DNA of 64,000 nt from Amycolatopsis sp. CA-230715 (GTDB taxonomy: Bacteria > Actinomycetota > Actinomycetes > Mycobacteriales > Pseudonocardiaceae), in contig NZ_CP059997.1 in assembly GCF_018736145.1 (NCBI RefSeq), forward strand, positions 2,727,501-2,791,500, in the 5' to 3' direction. The position numbers were made by a program, and so were the translations under genes. Numbering within the stretch: position 1 is the first letter of the stretch; each line of letters begins with the position of its first letter. Under the pieces are notes generated by a model that was given only the letters and a program-made list of their open reading frames with translations, ran no database searches and had not been told where the DNA came from. This document shows positions 51,522-60,168 of the stretch, one piece after another.

Positions 51522-51557
51522 GATTAAGTAGTACTTTCTCTTGATTAAGTAGTACTT
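51522..51557. promoter_or_regulatory. tandem GntR operators (two GATTAAGTAGTACTT copies)
   Basis: Identical 15-mers at 51522-51536 and 51543-51557, 21 bp apart (two helical turns). Each contains the perfect palindrome AAGTAGTACTT. Placed between gntR and gntK, they would let two dimers bind one face of the DNA. Confidence 0.85.
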
Positions 51558-51608
51558 GTGAGCTTGACTCGTCAGTGACGACGGAGTCGGCGAAGTTCAG
51601 GAGGCACG

Positions 51609-52094
51609 ATGGCGGTCATCGTCGTGATGGGCGTGTCCGGATCGGGCAAGACCACGGTCGGCACCGAACTCGCCGAACGGCTCGGCGTCGACTACGCCGA
51701 GGCCGACACGTTCCACCCGCGGGCGAACATCGACAAGATGAGCTCCGGCGTCCCGCTCACCGACGAAGACCGGTGGCCGTGGCTGCACGCGATCGCGGAC
51801 TGGATCCGCGAACACCAGGAAACCGGCGGGGTCGTCACGTCCTCGGCGCTCAAGCGGAGCTACCGCGACGTGCTGCGCACCGGCGGCGCCGTCGCCTTCC
51901 TGCACCTCGACGGCCCGCGCGAACTGCTCGCCGAGCGGATGAAGACCAGATCGGGTCATTTCATGCCAGTGTCGCTTTTGGACTCCCAGCTCGGCACGCT
52001 CGAACCGCTCGGCGCGTGCGAAAACGGCTTGGTGGCGGACATCCGCGACAGCCCGGAAGAAATCGTGAAAACCGCGCTCGGAGCGTTCACATGA
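51609..52094 (+). CDS. gntK: gluconokinase
   Basis: 161 aa. P-loop GVSGSGKT at residues 8-15; makes 6-phosphogluconate for the pentose phosphate pathway. ATG 51609 has AGGAGG upstream. The stop overlaps the permease start (ATGA). Confidence 0.95.
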   Translation: MAVIVVMGVSGSGKTTVGTELAERLGVDYAEADTFHPRANIDKMSSGVPLTDEDRWPWLHAIADWIREHQETGGVVTSSALKRSYRDVLRTGGAVAFLHLDGPRELLAERMKTRSGHFMPVSLLDSQLGTLEPLGACENGLVADIRDSPEEIVKTALGAFT

Positions 52095-53458
52095 CCGTCC
52101 TCGCCGCCGGGTGGACCGGCCACGACACCCGCCTCATCGGTGCGACCGTCGTCGCGATCGCACTCATCGTCGTGCTGATCACCAAGGCGAAACTGCACCC
52201 GTTCCTTTCGCTCGTGCTCGGCTCCGGCGTGCTCGGCCTCGCCGCCGGGATGCCGGTCGACAAGCTGCTCAAGAGCTTCTCCTCCGGCGTCGGCTCGACG
52301 GTCGCGTCGGTCGGCGTGCTGATCGCGCTCGGCGCGATGCTCGGCAAGCTGCTGGCCGATTCCGGTGGCGCGGACCAGATCGTGGACACCATCCTCGCGA
52401 AGGCGGGCCCGCGCCTGCTGCCGTGGGCGATGGCGCTCGTCGCCGCGTTGATCGGGCTCCCGATGTTCTTCGAGATCGGCCTGGTCATGCTGATCCCGGT
52501 GGTACTGCTCATCGCGAAGCGCAGCGGCCGCCCGCTGATGCTGCTCGGAATTCCCGCGCTGGCCGGGCTTTCCGTGCTGCACGGGCTGGTCCCGCCGCAT
52601 CCGGGTCCGCTCGCCGCGGCGGGCGCGCTCAACGCCAACGTCGGCATCACGCTCGCGCTCGGCCTGCTCGTCGGCATCCCGACGCTGATCGTCGCGGGCC
52701 CGTTGTTCGGCAGGCTCGCCGCGAAGATGGTGCCCGACGCGGTCCCGCCGGAACGCCTCATTCCCGAATCCTCTGACTCTTCGGGGAAACGCCGCCCCAG
52801 TTTCGCCGCGACACTGTCCACTGTGCTCCTTCCCGTGGTGCTCATGCTCGGCAAGGCGCTGTCGGACATCTTGCTGGACAAGGAAAACGAGGTCCGCCGC
52901 GTGCTGGACTTCGTCGGTGATCCGCTCGTCGCACTGCTCGCCGCGGTCCTCGTCGGCATGGTCACCTTGGGCCGTCCCGCCGGATTCGACCGCGCGCGGC
53001 TGTCCTCGACGGTTTCGGACGCGCTGCCGCCGATCGCCGGGATCCTGCTCATCGTCGGCGCGGGCGGCGGGTTCAAGCAGACCCTCGTGGACGCGGGCGT
53101 CGGCGACGTGATCACCGGGCTCGCCACGGGCGCGAACCTGTCGCCGCTGCTGCTCGGCTGGCTGGTCGCGGTGGCGATCCGGCTCGCGACCGGGTCGGCG
53201 ACCGTGGCCACCGTGTCGGCGGCGGGCATCGTCGCCCCGCTGGCGGCGACCATGGATCCCACGCACAGCGCCCTGCTCGTGCTGGCGATCGGGGCCGGGT
53301 CGCTCTTCCTGTCGCACGTCAACGACGCCGGGTTCTGGCTGGTCAAGGAGTACTTCGGGTTGTCGGTCGGGCAGACGCTCAAGACCTGGTCGCTGATGGA
53401 GACGGTGATCTCGGTGGTGGCGATCGCGCTCATCCTCCCGCTGGGCGCGCTGCTCTGA
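52091..53458 (+). CDS. gntP: gluconate:H+ symporter (GntP family)
   Basis: 455 aa with 12 or more helices. Family signatures LHGLVPPHPGPLAAAGALNAN and the C-terminal SLFLSHVNDAGFWLVKEYFG are present. ATG 52091 overlaps the gntK stop. Takes up gluconate for phosphorylation by GntK. Confidence 0.94.
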   Translation: MTVLAAGWTGHDTRLIGATVVAIALIVVLITKAKLHPFLSLVLGSGVLGLAAGMPVDKLLKSFSSGVGSTVASVGVLIALGAMLGKLLADSGGADQIVDTILAKAGPRLLPWAMALVAALIGLPMFFEIGLVMLIPVVLLIAKRSGRPLMLLGIPALAGLSVLHGLVPPHPGPLAAAGALNANVGITLALGLLVGIPTLIVAGPLFGRLAAKMVPDAVPPERLIPESSDSSGKRRPSFAATLSTVLLPVVLMLGKALSDILLDKENEVRRVLDFVGDPLVALLAAVLVGMVTLGRPAGFDRARLSSTVSDALPPIAGILLIVGAGGGFKQTLVDAGVGDVITGLATGANLSPLLLGWLVAVAIRLATGSATVATVSAAGIVAPLAATMDPTHSALLVLAIGAGSLFLSHVNDAGFWLVKEYFGLSVGQTLKTWSLMETVISVVAIALILPLGALL

Positions 53459-53464
53459 ACCTGC

Positions 53465-53493
53465 TTGACATGTGACCTTTTGGTCACCTATTC
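53465..53493 (+). promoter_or_regulatory. arsR-type promoter with operator filling the spacer
   Basis: TTGACA (53465-53470), then 17 nt containing GTGACC-TTTT-GGTCAC (53472-53487), then CTATTC. The perfect palindrome sits exactly between the promoter hexamers, so binding of the ArsR protein would block polymerase. A TATTCT -10 with 18-nt spacing is also possible. Confidence 0.75.
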
Positions 53494-53501
53494 TTCGAGT
53501 C

Positions 53502-53831
53502 GTGCCCGACGACGACCTGGTGTTCAAGGCACTCGCCGATCCGGCCCGGCGCCTGCTGCTCGACCTGCTCTTCGCGCGCGACGGCCGCACGCTCACCGAG
53601 CTGGAGTCCGAAGTGGACATGAGCCGGTTCGGCGTGATGAAGCACCTGAAGCTGCTCGAAGAGGCGAACCTCGTCGTCTCGCGCAAGGAGGGTCGCGAAA
53701 AGCGGCACTTCCTGAACCCGGTGCCGATCCGCGCCGTGCACGACCGCTGGATCGGCAAGTTCACCGAACACCAGGCGGCCGCCCTCCTCGACCTCAAGAC
53801 CGAACTCGAAGCAAAGGAACCCCCGTCATGA
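53502..53831 (+). CDS. ArsR-family regulator
   Basis: 109 aa winged-helix repressor (FKALADPARRLLLDLL, TELESEVDMSRFGVMKHLKLLEEANLV). No metal-binding cysteines; it belongs to the branch paired with AHSA1/SRPBCC proteins. GTG 53502. The 3' end overlaps the next gene by ATGA. Confidence 0.92.
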   Translation: MPDDDLVFKALADPARRLLLDLLFARDGRTLTELESEVDMSRFGVMKHLKLLEEANLVVSRKEGREKRHFLNPVPIRAVHDRWIGKFTEHQAAALLDLKTELEAKEPPS

Positions 53832-54322
53832 GCGTGCAGGTCCACCGCGTCTACATCAAAGCTTCCGCGCAGGCGATCTGGGATGCCATCACGAAACCCG
53901 AGTGGACGGCCAAGTACGGCTACACCGGGCTGGCCGATTTCGACCCGAAGCCGGGTGGCCGTTACGTCGTCCACCCGACGCAGGAGTTCATCGACATGGG
54001 CATCACCGGCGATCTCATCGACGGTGAAGTGGTCGAGGTGGAGCCGCCTTCGAAGCTGGTGCTGAAGTGGCGGATGCTGATGGACCCGGCGCTCAAGGAA
54101 GAAGGGTTCACCACGCTCGCGTACGAGATCGTCGAGACCAAAACCGCGGGCACCCGGCTGACCGTGACGCACGATCTCACCGGTGCCCCGGGGCTGGCTC
54201 GGATGGTGTCGGGCGAGTTCGACGATCCTTCGGCGGAGCCGGGGCAGAACGCCGGTGGCGGGTGGACCTGGATCCTCTCCGACCTGAAGTCGTTGCTGGA
54301 AACCGGTTCCACGCTCGCCTGA
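53828..54322 (+). CDS. SRPBCC (AHSA1-like) protein
   Basis: 164 aa START-like ligand-binding fold (VYIKASAQAIWDAITKPEW at the N terminus, WTWILSDLKSLLETG at the end). Coupled to arsR by ATGA. Such pairs are widespread and of unclear function. Confidence 0.87.
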   Translation: MSVQVHRVYIKASAQAIWDAITKPEWTAKYGYTGLADFDPKPGGRYVVHPTQEFIDMGITGDLIDGEVVEVEPPSKLVLKWRMLMDPALKEEGFTTLAYEIVETKTAGTRLTVTHDLTGAPGLARMVSGEFDDPSAEPGQNAGGGWTWILSDLKSLLETGSTLA

Positions 54323-54350
54323 CCACGCGGGTTTTCCGGGTGTCCGGGGC

Positions 54351-54550
54351 CCGAAGTCCCCGAAGGCCACCTTGACGGCATTCAGTGCCCCAAATGTTCC
54401 CTTCACGAATGCGGGCGGTCTTCGCGCGTGCCGTGAAGTTGGCCATGACGGCGTTCAGTAACCTCGAGGTGGCCTTCAGGGCATCGCGGCGATTCCGTTG
54501 CGAGGGCCGGGTTTCGCGCACTCAGTGCCGTCAAGGTGGCCTTCAGGGGC
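54351..54550. repeat. cluster of dispersed repeats incl. a 19-bp long-range inverted repeat
   Basis: GAAGGCCACCTTGACGGCA (54362-54380) and its exact complement (54526-54544) are 145 nt apart, with a degenerate copy (AGGTGGCCTTCAGGGCA) between them near 54468-54484. The 248 bp from 54323 to 54570 hold no gene. Same GGCCACCTT motif as at 42.4 and 61.57 kb. Confidence 0.75.
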
Positions 54551-54570
54551 AACCGAAGGGCGACCGAAGG

Positions 54571-55554
54571 TCACTGTCGTGTTTGGACAGTGAGCGCGCG
54601 GAGGCGGGTCTTGACCTCGCTCGGCACGCCCAGGTGGTCCAGGCCGAACAACGCCGAGCCGACCACCGGGGCCACCTCGACCACGCGGACCACGGCACCG
54701 GGGGCGACCTTCAGGCAGCGCCGTTCGACCTCGGAGATCACCGAAGGTGCCACGCCGGTGAGCACGCCGCCGCCCAGCACGACCTCGGGGGTGCCCGCGG
54801 TCAGGCCCAGCTTCCGCAACGCGACGGCGACCAGCACGCTGACTTCTTCCACGAAGCGGCCGACCACGTTCTGGGCCACCTCGTCACCGGTGGCGGCGAC
54901 GCGGAACAGCAGCGGGCACAGGCGGTGGATCTCCGCACGGGGCAGTTCGTCGAAGTGCAGGCGGTGCACCACGTCCAGCACCGAGGTCCCGCCGAATTCG
55001 TTCGCCACCGCACTGCTCAGCGCGGTTCCGGGCCCGCGGCCATCCTCCGCGCGGACGGCCCACCACAGCGCTTCCTCGCCGAGGCGGAAGCCACCGCCCC
55101 AGTCACCGGAAATCTTGCCCAGCGCGGGAAAGCGGTGCGTGGCGCCGTCGGGACCGATCCCGGCGCAGTTGATCCCGGCGCCGCACACCACGGCCACGCC
55201 GACGCCGTCGGTGGTGCCCGCGCGCAGCAGCGCGAGGGTGTCGTTGCCGACGGTCAGCGTGTCGCTCCAGCTGCGGGCGGCCAACGCGGCGTGCAGCACT
55301 TCCTCTTCGCGCGGGAAGTCGAGCCCGGCGAGGTAGGCCGACGTGTGCACGGCGAACGGCCGTCGTGCCGAAGACACCGGCATCGCTTCCAGCACAAGGC
55401 TTTCCAGCGCTTCGACGCAGGCGTCGACCCCGATGTTCTGGGGCGAGGCCCCGGGACCGCGCGACTTTCCGAGCACCGCGCCGTCGGCGGACACCACGAG
55501 GACGTCCGTCTTGCTGTTGCCGCCGTCGATGGCGATCACGGAGTTCAGGCCCAC
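54571..55554 (-). CDS. BadF/BadG-type sugar kinase (N-acetylglucosamine kinase-like)
   Basis: 327 aa ASKHA-fold kinase. PHOSPHATE-1 motif AIDGGNSKTDVL, PHOSPHATE-2 VCGAGINCAGIG, and GDWGGGFRLGEEA are present. Last gene of the sugar operon; GTG 55554 overlaps the GH4 gene by 10 nt. The substrate is a (amino)sugar or disaccharide. Confidence 0.87.
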   Translation of the reverse strand: MGLNSVIAIDGGNSKTDVLVVSADGAVLGKSRGPGASPQNIGVDACVEALESLVLEAMPVSSARRPFAVHTSAYLAGLDFPREEEVLHAALAARSWSDTLTVGNDTLALLRAGTTDGVGVAVVCGAGINCAGIGPDGATHRFPALGKISGDWGGGFRLGEEALWWAVRAEDGRGPGTALSSAVANEFGGTSVLDVVHRLHFDELPRAEIHRLCPLLFRVAATGDEVAQNVVGRFVEEVSVLVAVALRKLGLTAGTPEVVLGGGVLTGVAPSVISEVERRCLKVAPGAVVRVVEVAPVVGSALFGLDHLGVPSEVKTRLRALTVQTRQ

Positions 55555-56804
55555 GACAGGTAAGCCCGGTTGATGCGGACGATCTCGTCGGCGAGCCGGT
55601 CGGCCTTGCGGTACTGGCCGACGAGCGGGTGCGCGAGCAGGGCGTCGGCGACGCGGTCGCGGCCGCCCTTCAGCGCGGCTTCGAGTGCCAGGTTTTCGTA
55701 CGCCGTGACAGCCGAGATGAGGCCCGCGTACCGCGGCTCCACCGGGCGCACCGGCAGCGGGCGCGCACCCGAGGAGTCCACAGTGGAAGGAACCTCGATC
55801 ACCGCGTCGTCCGGCAGAAACGGCAGGGTGCCGTTGTTGCGGACGTTCACCACGTGCTCCTCCGCGGGGCCGCCGCCAGTGAGCGCGTGCACGAGCTGCA
55901 CGGCGGCCTCGGAGTAGTAGGCGCCGCCACGCTTTTCGAGCTGCTCCGGCTTCGTGGTCACCTCGGGATCGAGGTAGACCTTCAGCAGCTCCTCCTCCAC
56001 GTCGCTGACGACGTCCGCGCGCGGGCGCGCGGTCCGCTGGAGGTCGACCTGGTCGTCGTGGCCGTAGTAGTACTTCAGGTAGTAGGACGGCACGACCTGC
56101 GCACGGCGCATCCACTCCACCGGCGCGCTGACATGCTCCCCGATGAACTCGCCGTGCGAGCGGAGCAGCTCCGGGAGCCGGTCCACGCCGTCGACGAGCA
56201 CCTCGCGCTCCCAGCTCAGGTGGTTCAGACCGGTGTGGCCGAGCCGCACCGCGTCGTGGCCGACGCCGAGCAGATCCGCGAACGTGCGCTGCAGGTGGAT
56301 CGCGACGTTGCACAGCCCGACCGCGCGATGCCCCTCGGCCAGCAGCGCGCGCGTGACGATCCCGACCGGGTTCGTGAAGTCGACGATCCAGGTTTCCTCG
56401 CCGGCCAGCTCGCGCACGCGCTCGGCGATGTCGAGCACCACCGGGACGGTCCGCAGCGCCTTCGCGAGACCGCCCGCCCCGGTGGTTTCCTGGCCGAGGC
56501 AGCCGCAGACGTGCGGGAACGTCTCGTCCTCGCGGCGCGCGCGCTGCCCGCCGACGCGGAGCTGGATCAGCACCGCGGCCGCGCCTTCGACGCCGTCCTC
56601 CAGGCTGCTCGTGGTGCGCACCCGCGCGGGGTGCCCGGCGTGGCTCAGCAGCCGCCTGCTGAATTCGCCGACCACGTCGAGCCGGTAGCCGTCCGGATCC
56701 ACCAGCACGATCTCGTCGACGTCCAAAGTGGACCTCCGACCGGCGATGCCGTCCACGAGCTCCGGCGTGTACGTGGACCCGCCACCGACGACTGTCAGCT
56801 TCAC
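55545..56804 (-). CDS. GH4 family 6-phospho-beta-glucosidase-like
   Basis: 419 aa NAD+- and Mn2+-dependent glycosidase. NAD site VGGGSTYTPELV; metal Cys in GLCNVAIH and His in GLNHLSW. Family 4 uses oxidation at C3 rather than two carboxylates. GTG 56804 overlaps the permease stop by 4 nt. Most characterised members act on 6-phosphorylated beta-glucosides. Confidence 0.92.
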   Translation of the reverse strand: MKLTVVGGGSTYTPELVDGIAGRRSTLDVDEIVLVDPDGYRLDVVGEFSRRLLSHAGHPARVRTTSSLEDGVEGAAAVLIQLRVGGQRARREDETFPHVCGCLGQETTGAGGLAKALRTVPVVLDIAERVRELAGEETWIVDFTNPVGIVTRALLAEGHRAVGLCNVAIHLQRTFADLLGVGHDAVRLGHTGLNHLSWEREVLVDGVDRLPELLRSHGEFIGEHVSAPVEWMRRAQVVPSYYLKYYYGHDDQVDLQRTARPRADVVSDVEEELLKVYLDPEVTTKPEQLEKRGGAYYSEAAVQLVHALTGGGPAEEHVVNVRNNGTLPFLPDDAVIEVPSTVDSSGARPLPVRPVEPRYAGLISAVTAYENLALEAALKGGRDRVADALLAHPLVGQYRKADRLADEIVRINRAYLSWA

Positions 56805-57682
56805 CCTTTGACCCCCGTGAACGTGATTCCCTTGACGAACGATTTCTGCGCGAAGACGAACAGCACGATGACCGGCGCCATGATGAGCGCGGTGGCGGCC
56901 ATGGTCAGGTTCCACTCCACGTGGTGCATCCCGCGGAACTGCGCGATGGCAAGGGAAAGCGGCCAGTGGTCGCGGTTCTCCCCGGTGTAGAGCAGCGGTC
57001 CGAAGTAGTCGTTCCAGGTGAACAGGAAGCAGAACATCGCGGTCGCCGCGATCCCCGGCTTCGCCATCGGCACCAGCACCTTGACCATGGCGCCGAACTC
57101 GGTGCACCCGTCGATCTTCGCGGCCTCGATGTAGTCCTTCGGAATGGTGAGGAAGAACTGGCGCAGCAGGAAGATCGAGAACGCGTCGAAGAAGAAGTAC
57201 GGCACCACCAGCGGCACCAGCGTGCCGGTGAACCCGAGCCGCACCCACAGGTCGTACAGCGGCACGATGGTCACCTGCGGCGGCAGCATCATCGCGGCCA
57301 CGGTGAGCATGAAGCACACGTTCTGCCCGCGCCACCGCAGCTTCGAAAGCGCGTAGGCCGCCGGGATCGCCGACAACAGCGCGCCGACGGTCGCCAGCCC
57401 CGAGTACAGCAGGCTGTTGCCGAAGTATTCGAGCAGCGGCGCGTCCTTGAACACCTTGATGAAGTTGTCGAAGTGCCATTCCGTCGGCCACAGGCTCGAC
57501 GTCATGGCCTGGTCACTCTTCATCAACGCGGTCAGCAGCACGAACAGCATCGGCAGCAGGAAGATCACGCCGAGCGCGATCCCGATCGCGTGCGTGGCGA
57601 TCCACGACAGCTTCCGGTTCCACGACCGGTGACGACCGAAGGGAGGAAGCGGTCGCGAAGATACAGTCCGCTCGTGTCTCAT
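56801..57682 (-). CDS. sugar ABC transporter permease (MalG-like)
   Basis: 293 aa, six helices, with the coupling EAA loop (DYIEAAKIDGCTEFGAMVKVLVPMAKPG). ATG 57682 and its GGGAG site lie inside one arm of a 17-bp inverted repeat. No ATPase subunit is encoded in the cluster; a shared MsiK-type ATPase elsewhere is expected. Confidence 0.93.
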   Translation of the reverse strand: MRHERTVSSRPLPPFGRHRSWNRKLSWIATHAIGIALGVIFLLPMLFVLLTALMKSDQAMTSSLWPTEWHFDNFIKVFKDAPLLEYFGNSLLYSGLATVGALLSAIPAAYALSKLRWRGQNVCFMLTVAAMMLPPQVTIVPLYDLWVRLGFTGTLVPLVVPYFFFDAFSIFLLRQFFLTIPKDYIEAAKIDGCTEFGAMVKVLVPMAKPGIAATAMFCFLFTWNDYFGPLLYTGENRDHWPLSLAIAQFRGMHHVEWNLTMAATALIMAPVIVLFVFAQKSFVKGITFTGVKG

Positions 57683-57730
57683 GGGTGTTCTCCCGTACCG
57701 AGGAACGAGGGAAGGGAGAACACCCATGAG
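57678..57730 (-). promoter_or_regulatory. 17-bp perfect inverted repeat sequestering RBS and start of the second permease gene
   Basis: Arms 57678-57694 and 57714-57730 are exact complements with a 19-nt loop. In mRNA the downstream arm contains GGGAG and the ATG of the MalG-like gene. Likely controls translation or mRNA processing between the two permeases. Confidence 0.8.
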
Positions 57731-57779
57731 CATCGAAAGTGGACTCGGGGCGGGACGGAGACCGGTTCGCGGACGGTGG

Positions 57780-58769
57780 TCACGTCTCCTCCTGGTGTTG
57801 TCCCTTGCGGAGCTGGCGGACCAAGATCCAGGTGAACCCGGCGGAGACCACGAACAGCAGCACCGCCATCGCGGCCGCGTAGCCCATGTTGAAGTACCGG
57901 AAACCCTGGACGTAGAGCCAGACCGGGTAGGTCAGGGTGGAGTTCTGCGGCGCACCGATGTACTTGGTGTTGCCCGCGACGTCGGCGGATCCGGCGGCCG
58001 CGGCCGCGGCGACCACCGCCTGCGTGAAGAACTGCAGCGCGTAGATGATGGAATTGACCACGCCGAACAGCAGCACCGGGGAGATCGACGGCAGCGTGAC
58101 GTGCCAGAACCGCCGGATCGGCCCCGCACCGTCGATCTGCGCCGCCTCGTGCTGCTCCTGCGGCACGTCGAGCAGCGCGGCCAGGATGATGATCATCAGC
58201 TCGCCCGATCCCCACAGCGCCAGCAGGGTCAGCGCGGGCTTCGACATCGCCGGGTCGTTGAACCACAGCCCGCCGTCGATGCCGACGAACTTCAGGAACC
58301 GGTTCACCGGCCCGAATTCCGGGTTGAACAGGAACACGAACGCGAGCGTCGCCGCGGCGGGCGGGGCCAGCGATGGCAGGTAGCACAGCGTCCTGACCAG
58401 GCCGACGCCCGATTTGAGGCGCGAGATCACCGAGGCGATGCCGAGCGAGAACACCACCCGGCACACGGTGAGCACGATGACCAGCCACAGCGTGTTGTAG
58501 GCGGCGGTGCCGACGAGCTGCTCGGAGGTGAACATCCGCACGTAGTTGTCGAAGCCGATGAACTCGGGCGGGTTGATCAGGTCGTACTTCGTCAGCGAGT
58601 AGTAGACGGTGGCGATCAGCGGGTACCCGAAGAAGATTCCGAATCCCAGCACGGCGGGCGCGAGGAACAGCAGGACGGTCCGGCGGTGCTTCGCCCTGCG
58701 GTTCCCCCGCCGCACCCCGGCGGACGCGGCGGGGGAACCGGATGCCCTCGCGGGCAGGGTGGCGGTCAT
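57780..58769 (-). CDS. sugar ABC transporter permease (MalF-like)
   Basis: 329 aa, six helices after a basic N terminus; EAA loop QHEAAQIDGAGPIRRFWHVTLP. ATG 58769 lies one nucleotide after the binding-protein stop. Separated from the second permease by 97 bp, unusually far within this otherwise tight operon. Confidence 0.93.
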   Translation of the reverse strand: MTATLPARASGSPAASAGVRRGNRRAKHRRTVLLFLAPAVLGFGIFFGYPLIATVYYSLTKYDLINPPEFIGFDNYVRMFTSEQLVGTAAYNTLWLVIVLTVCRVVFSLGIASVISRLKSGVGLVRTLCYLPSLAPPAAATLAFVFLFNPEFGPVNRFLKFVGIDGGLWFNDPAMSKPALTLLALWGSGELMIIILAALLDVPQEQHEAAQIDGAGPIRRFWHVTLPSISPVLLFGVVNSIIYALQFFTQAVVAAAAAAGSADVAGNTKYIGAPQNSTLTYPVWLYVQGFRYFNMGYAAAMAVLLFVVSAGFTWILVRQLRKGQHQEET

Positions 58770-58770
58770 C

Positions 58771-60159
58771 TCAGCCGCCCTTTTGGGCCAGTTCGTCGTT
58801 GATCTGCGCGTCGACCTTCTTCAGGCCCTCGGCGAGATCGGGCACCGATCCCGCCTGCCACCGCTCGGCGAAGTCGTTGACCGCCTTCAGGTGCGCGTCT
58901 CCGATCGGCGTCGACGGGTTCGGCATCAGCTTCCCGCTTCCGTACATGTCCAAAAAGGTCTTGAACTCGGGATCGACCTGGAGCTTCGGGTCGGTCAGCG
59001 AAGCCTTGGTGCTGGGCACGTTCTTCAGCCCGTTGGCGAGATCGACCAAAGTGGACGTGTCCAAAGTGATCTGTTTGATCAGCTCCCACGCGGCGCCGGG
59101 GTTCTTGGCCCCCTTGGGGATCGCGACGATCGTGCCGGTCACCAGACCGCCGCCGTAGCGGTCCGTCTTGCCGTCCAGCACCGGCGGCGGCGCGGTGCCG
59201 AACTTCAGGTCCTTCGCCTGGTCCTTGATGAACGCCTCGCGGTACTCGCCGTCGATCATCATCGCGAGCTTGCCTCGCTGGAAGCCGTGATCGGCCGAGT
59301 ACTCGTCGCCGAGTCCCGATTTGAACTGCTCCAGCTTGTCGTGCCCGTAGAAGTCGATGAGCTTCTTCTGGAACTCGAACATCGCCTTCCACTCGGGACT
59401 GTCGGCGAGGTGCGACTTCCCGTCGGGCCCGAGGTAGGTGGCGCCGAAGTTGGGTGCCCAGTACTGCGCCTGGTTGGCGTAGAACGGCATCGACGGGATG
59501 AAGCCGGCCACCTTGATCGACCCGTCCGGGTTGAACTGGGTCAGCTTTTTGGCGTCCTCGAACAGCTCCGTGGTGTTCTTCGGCGGCGCGGAGATCCCCG
59601 CCGCGGCGAAGAGGTCCTTGTTGTAGAAGAACCCGTACACGTCGGCGAGCATCGGCATCGCGCACCGCTTGCCCTGGTACTCGGTGTAGCTGCGCACCGC
59701 GTCCGGGAGCTGCGACAGGTCCACCTTGTCGCGTTCGACGTAGGGCTTGAGATCCTGGAAGCTGCCGTTCGAGCACCAGGCGCCGAGATTGTCGGTGTAG
59801 AAGGAAATCGCCACGTCCGGCGGGTTCCCGCCGCGGATCGACTGGGTCAGCTTGTCGTCGTCCTGGTTGCCCTCGTGCTTGACCTCGATGTTCGGGAACT
59901 TCTCCTTGAGCTTCTCCAGCCCCTTGGTGACGATCCCGTACTCGCGCGAGGTGAACTTGCTGTACACGGTGAGCGTGAGCTTGTCGTCCTTGCCCGGTGC
60001 GGCGGCTGGCTCGCCCCCGCTGCCCGTGCCGCCGCCAGCGCCGGTGCACGCGGCCACCAGCGCGGCCGTCGCGGCCGTGCAGAGCACCAGTGAGCCGCGC
60101 CTTCGGCGGCCCGTCCTTCTCGTGCTTCGAAGCCTTCGAACCGGGGTCGTGGGGTCCAT
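58771..60159 (-). CDS. extracellular sugar-binding lipoprotein
   Basis: 462 aa. Basic n-region, hydrophobic core and lipobox ALVAAC with Cys38, then a type 1 sugar-binding fold (LTLTVYSKFTSREYGIVTKG, NPPDVAISFYTDN). Captures the sugar for the two permeases. ATG 60159 has GAAGGAGGG upstream. Confidence 0.94.
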   Translation of the reverse strand: MDPTTPVRRLRSTRRTGRRRRGSLVLCTAATAALVAACTGAGGGTGSGGEPAAAPGKDDKLTLTVYSKFTSREYGIVTKGLEKLKEKFPNIEVKHEGNQDDDKLTQSIRGGNPPDVAISFYTDNLGAWCSNGSFQDLKPYVERDKVDLSQLPDAVRSYTEYQGKRCAMPMLADVYGFFYNKDLFAAAGISAPPKNTTELFEDAKKLTQFNPDGSIKVAGFIPSMPFYANQAQYWAPNFGATYLGPDGKSHLADSPEWKAMFEFQKKLIDFYGHDKLEQFKSGLGDEYSADHGFQRGKLAMMIDGEYREAFIKDQAKDLKFGTAPPPVLDGKTDRYGGGLVTGTIVAIPKGAKNPGAAWELIKQITLDTSTLVDLANGLKNVPSTKASLTDPKLQVDPEFKTFLDMYGSGKLMPNPSTPIGDAHLKAVNDFAERWQAGSVPDLAEGLKKVDAQINDELAQKGG

Positions 60160-60168
60160 GACCCTCCT

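Noticed and set aside
57681..58802. Plus-strand open frame starting at the 17-bp inverted repeat, with GGGAG and ATG
   Set aside because: The RBS/ATG is the mirror of the permease start created by the palindrome; the frame is antisense to two ABC permease genes and has shadow composition.
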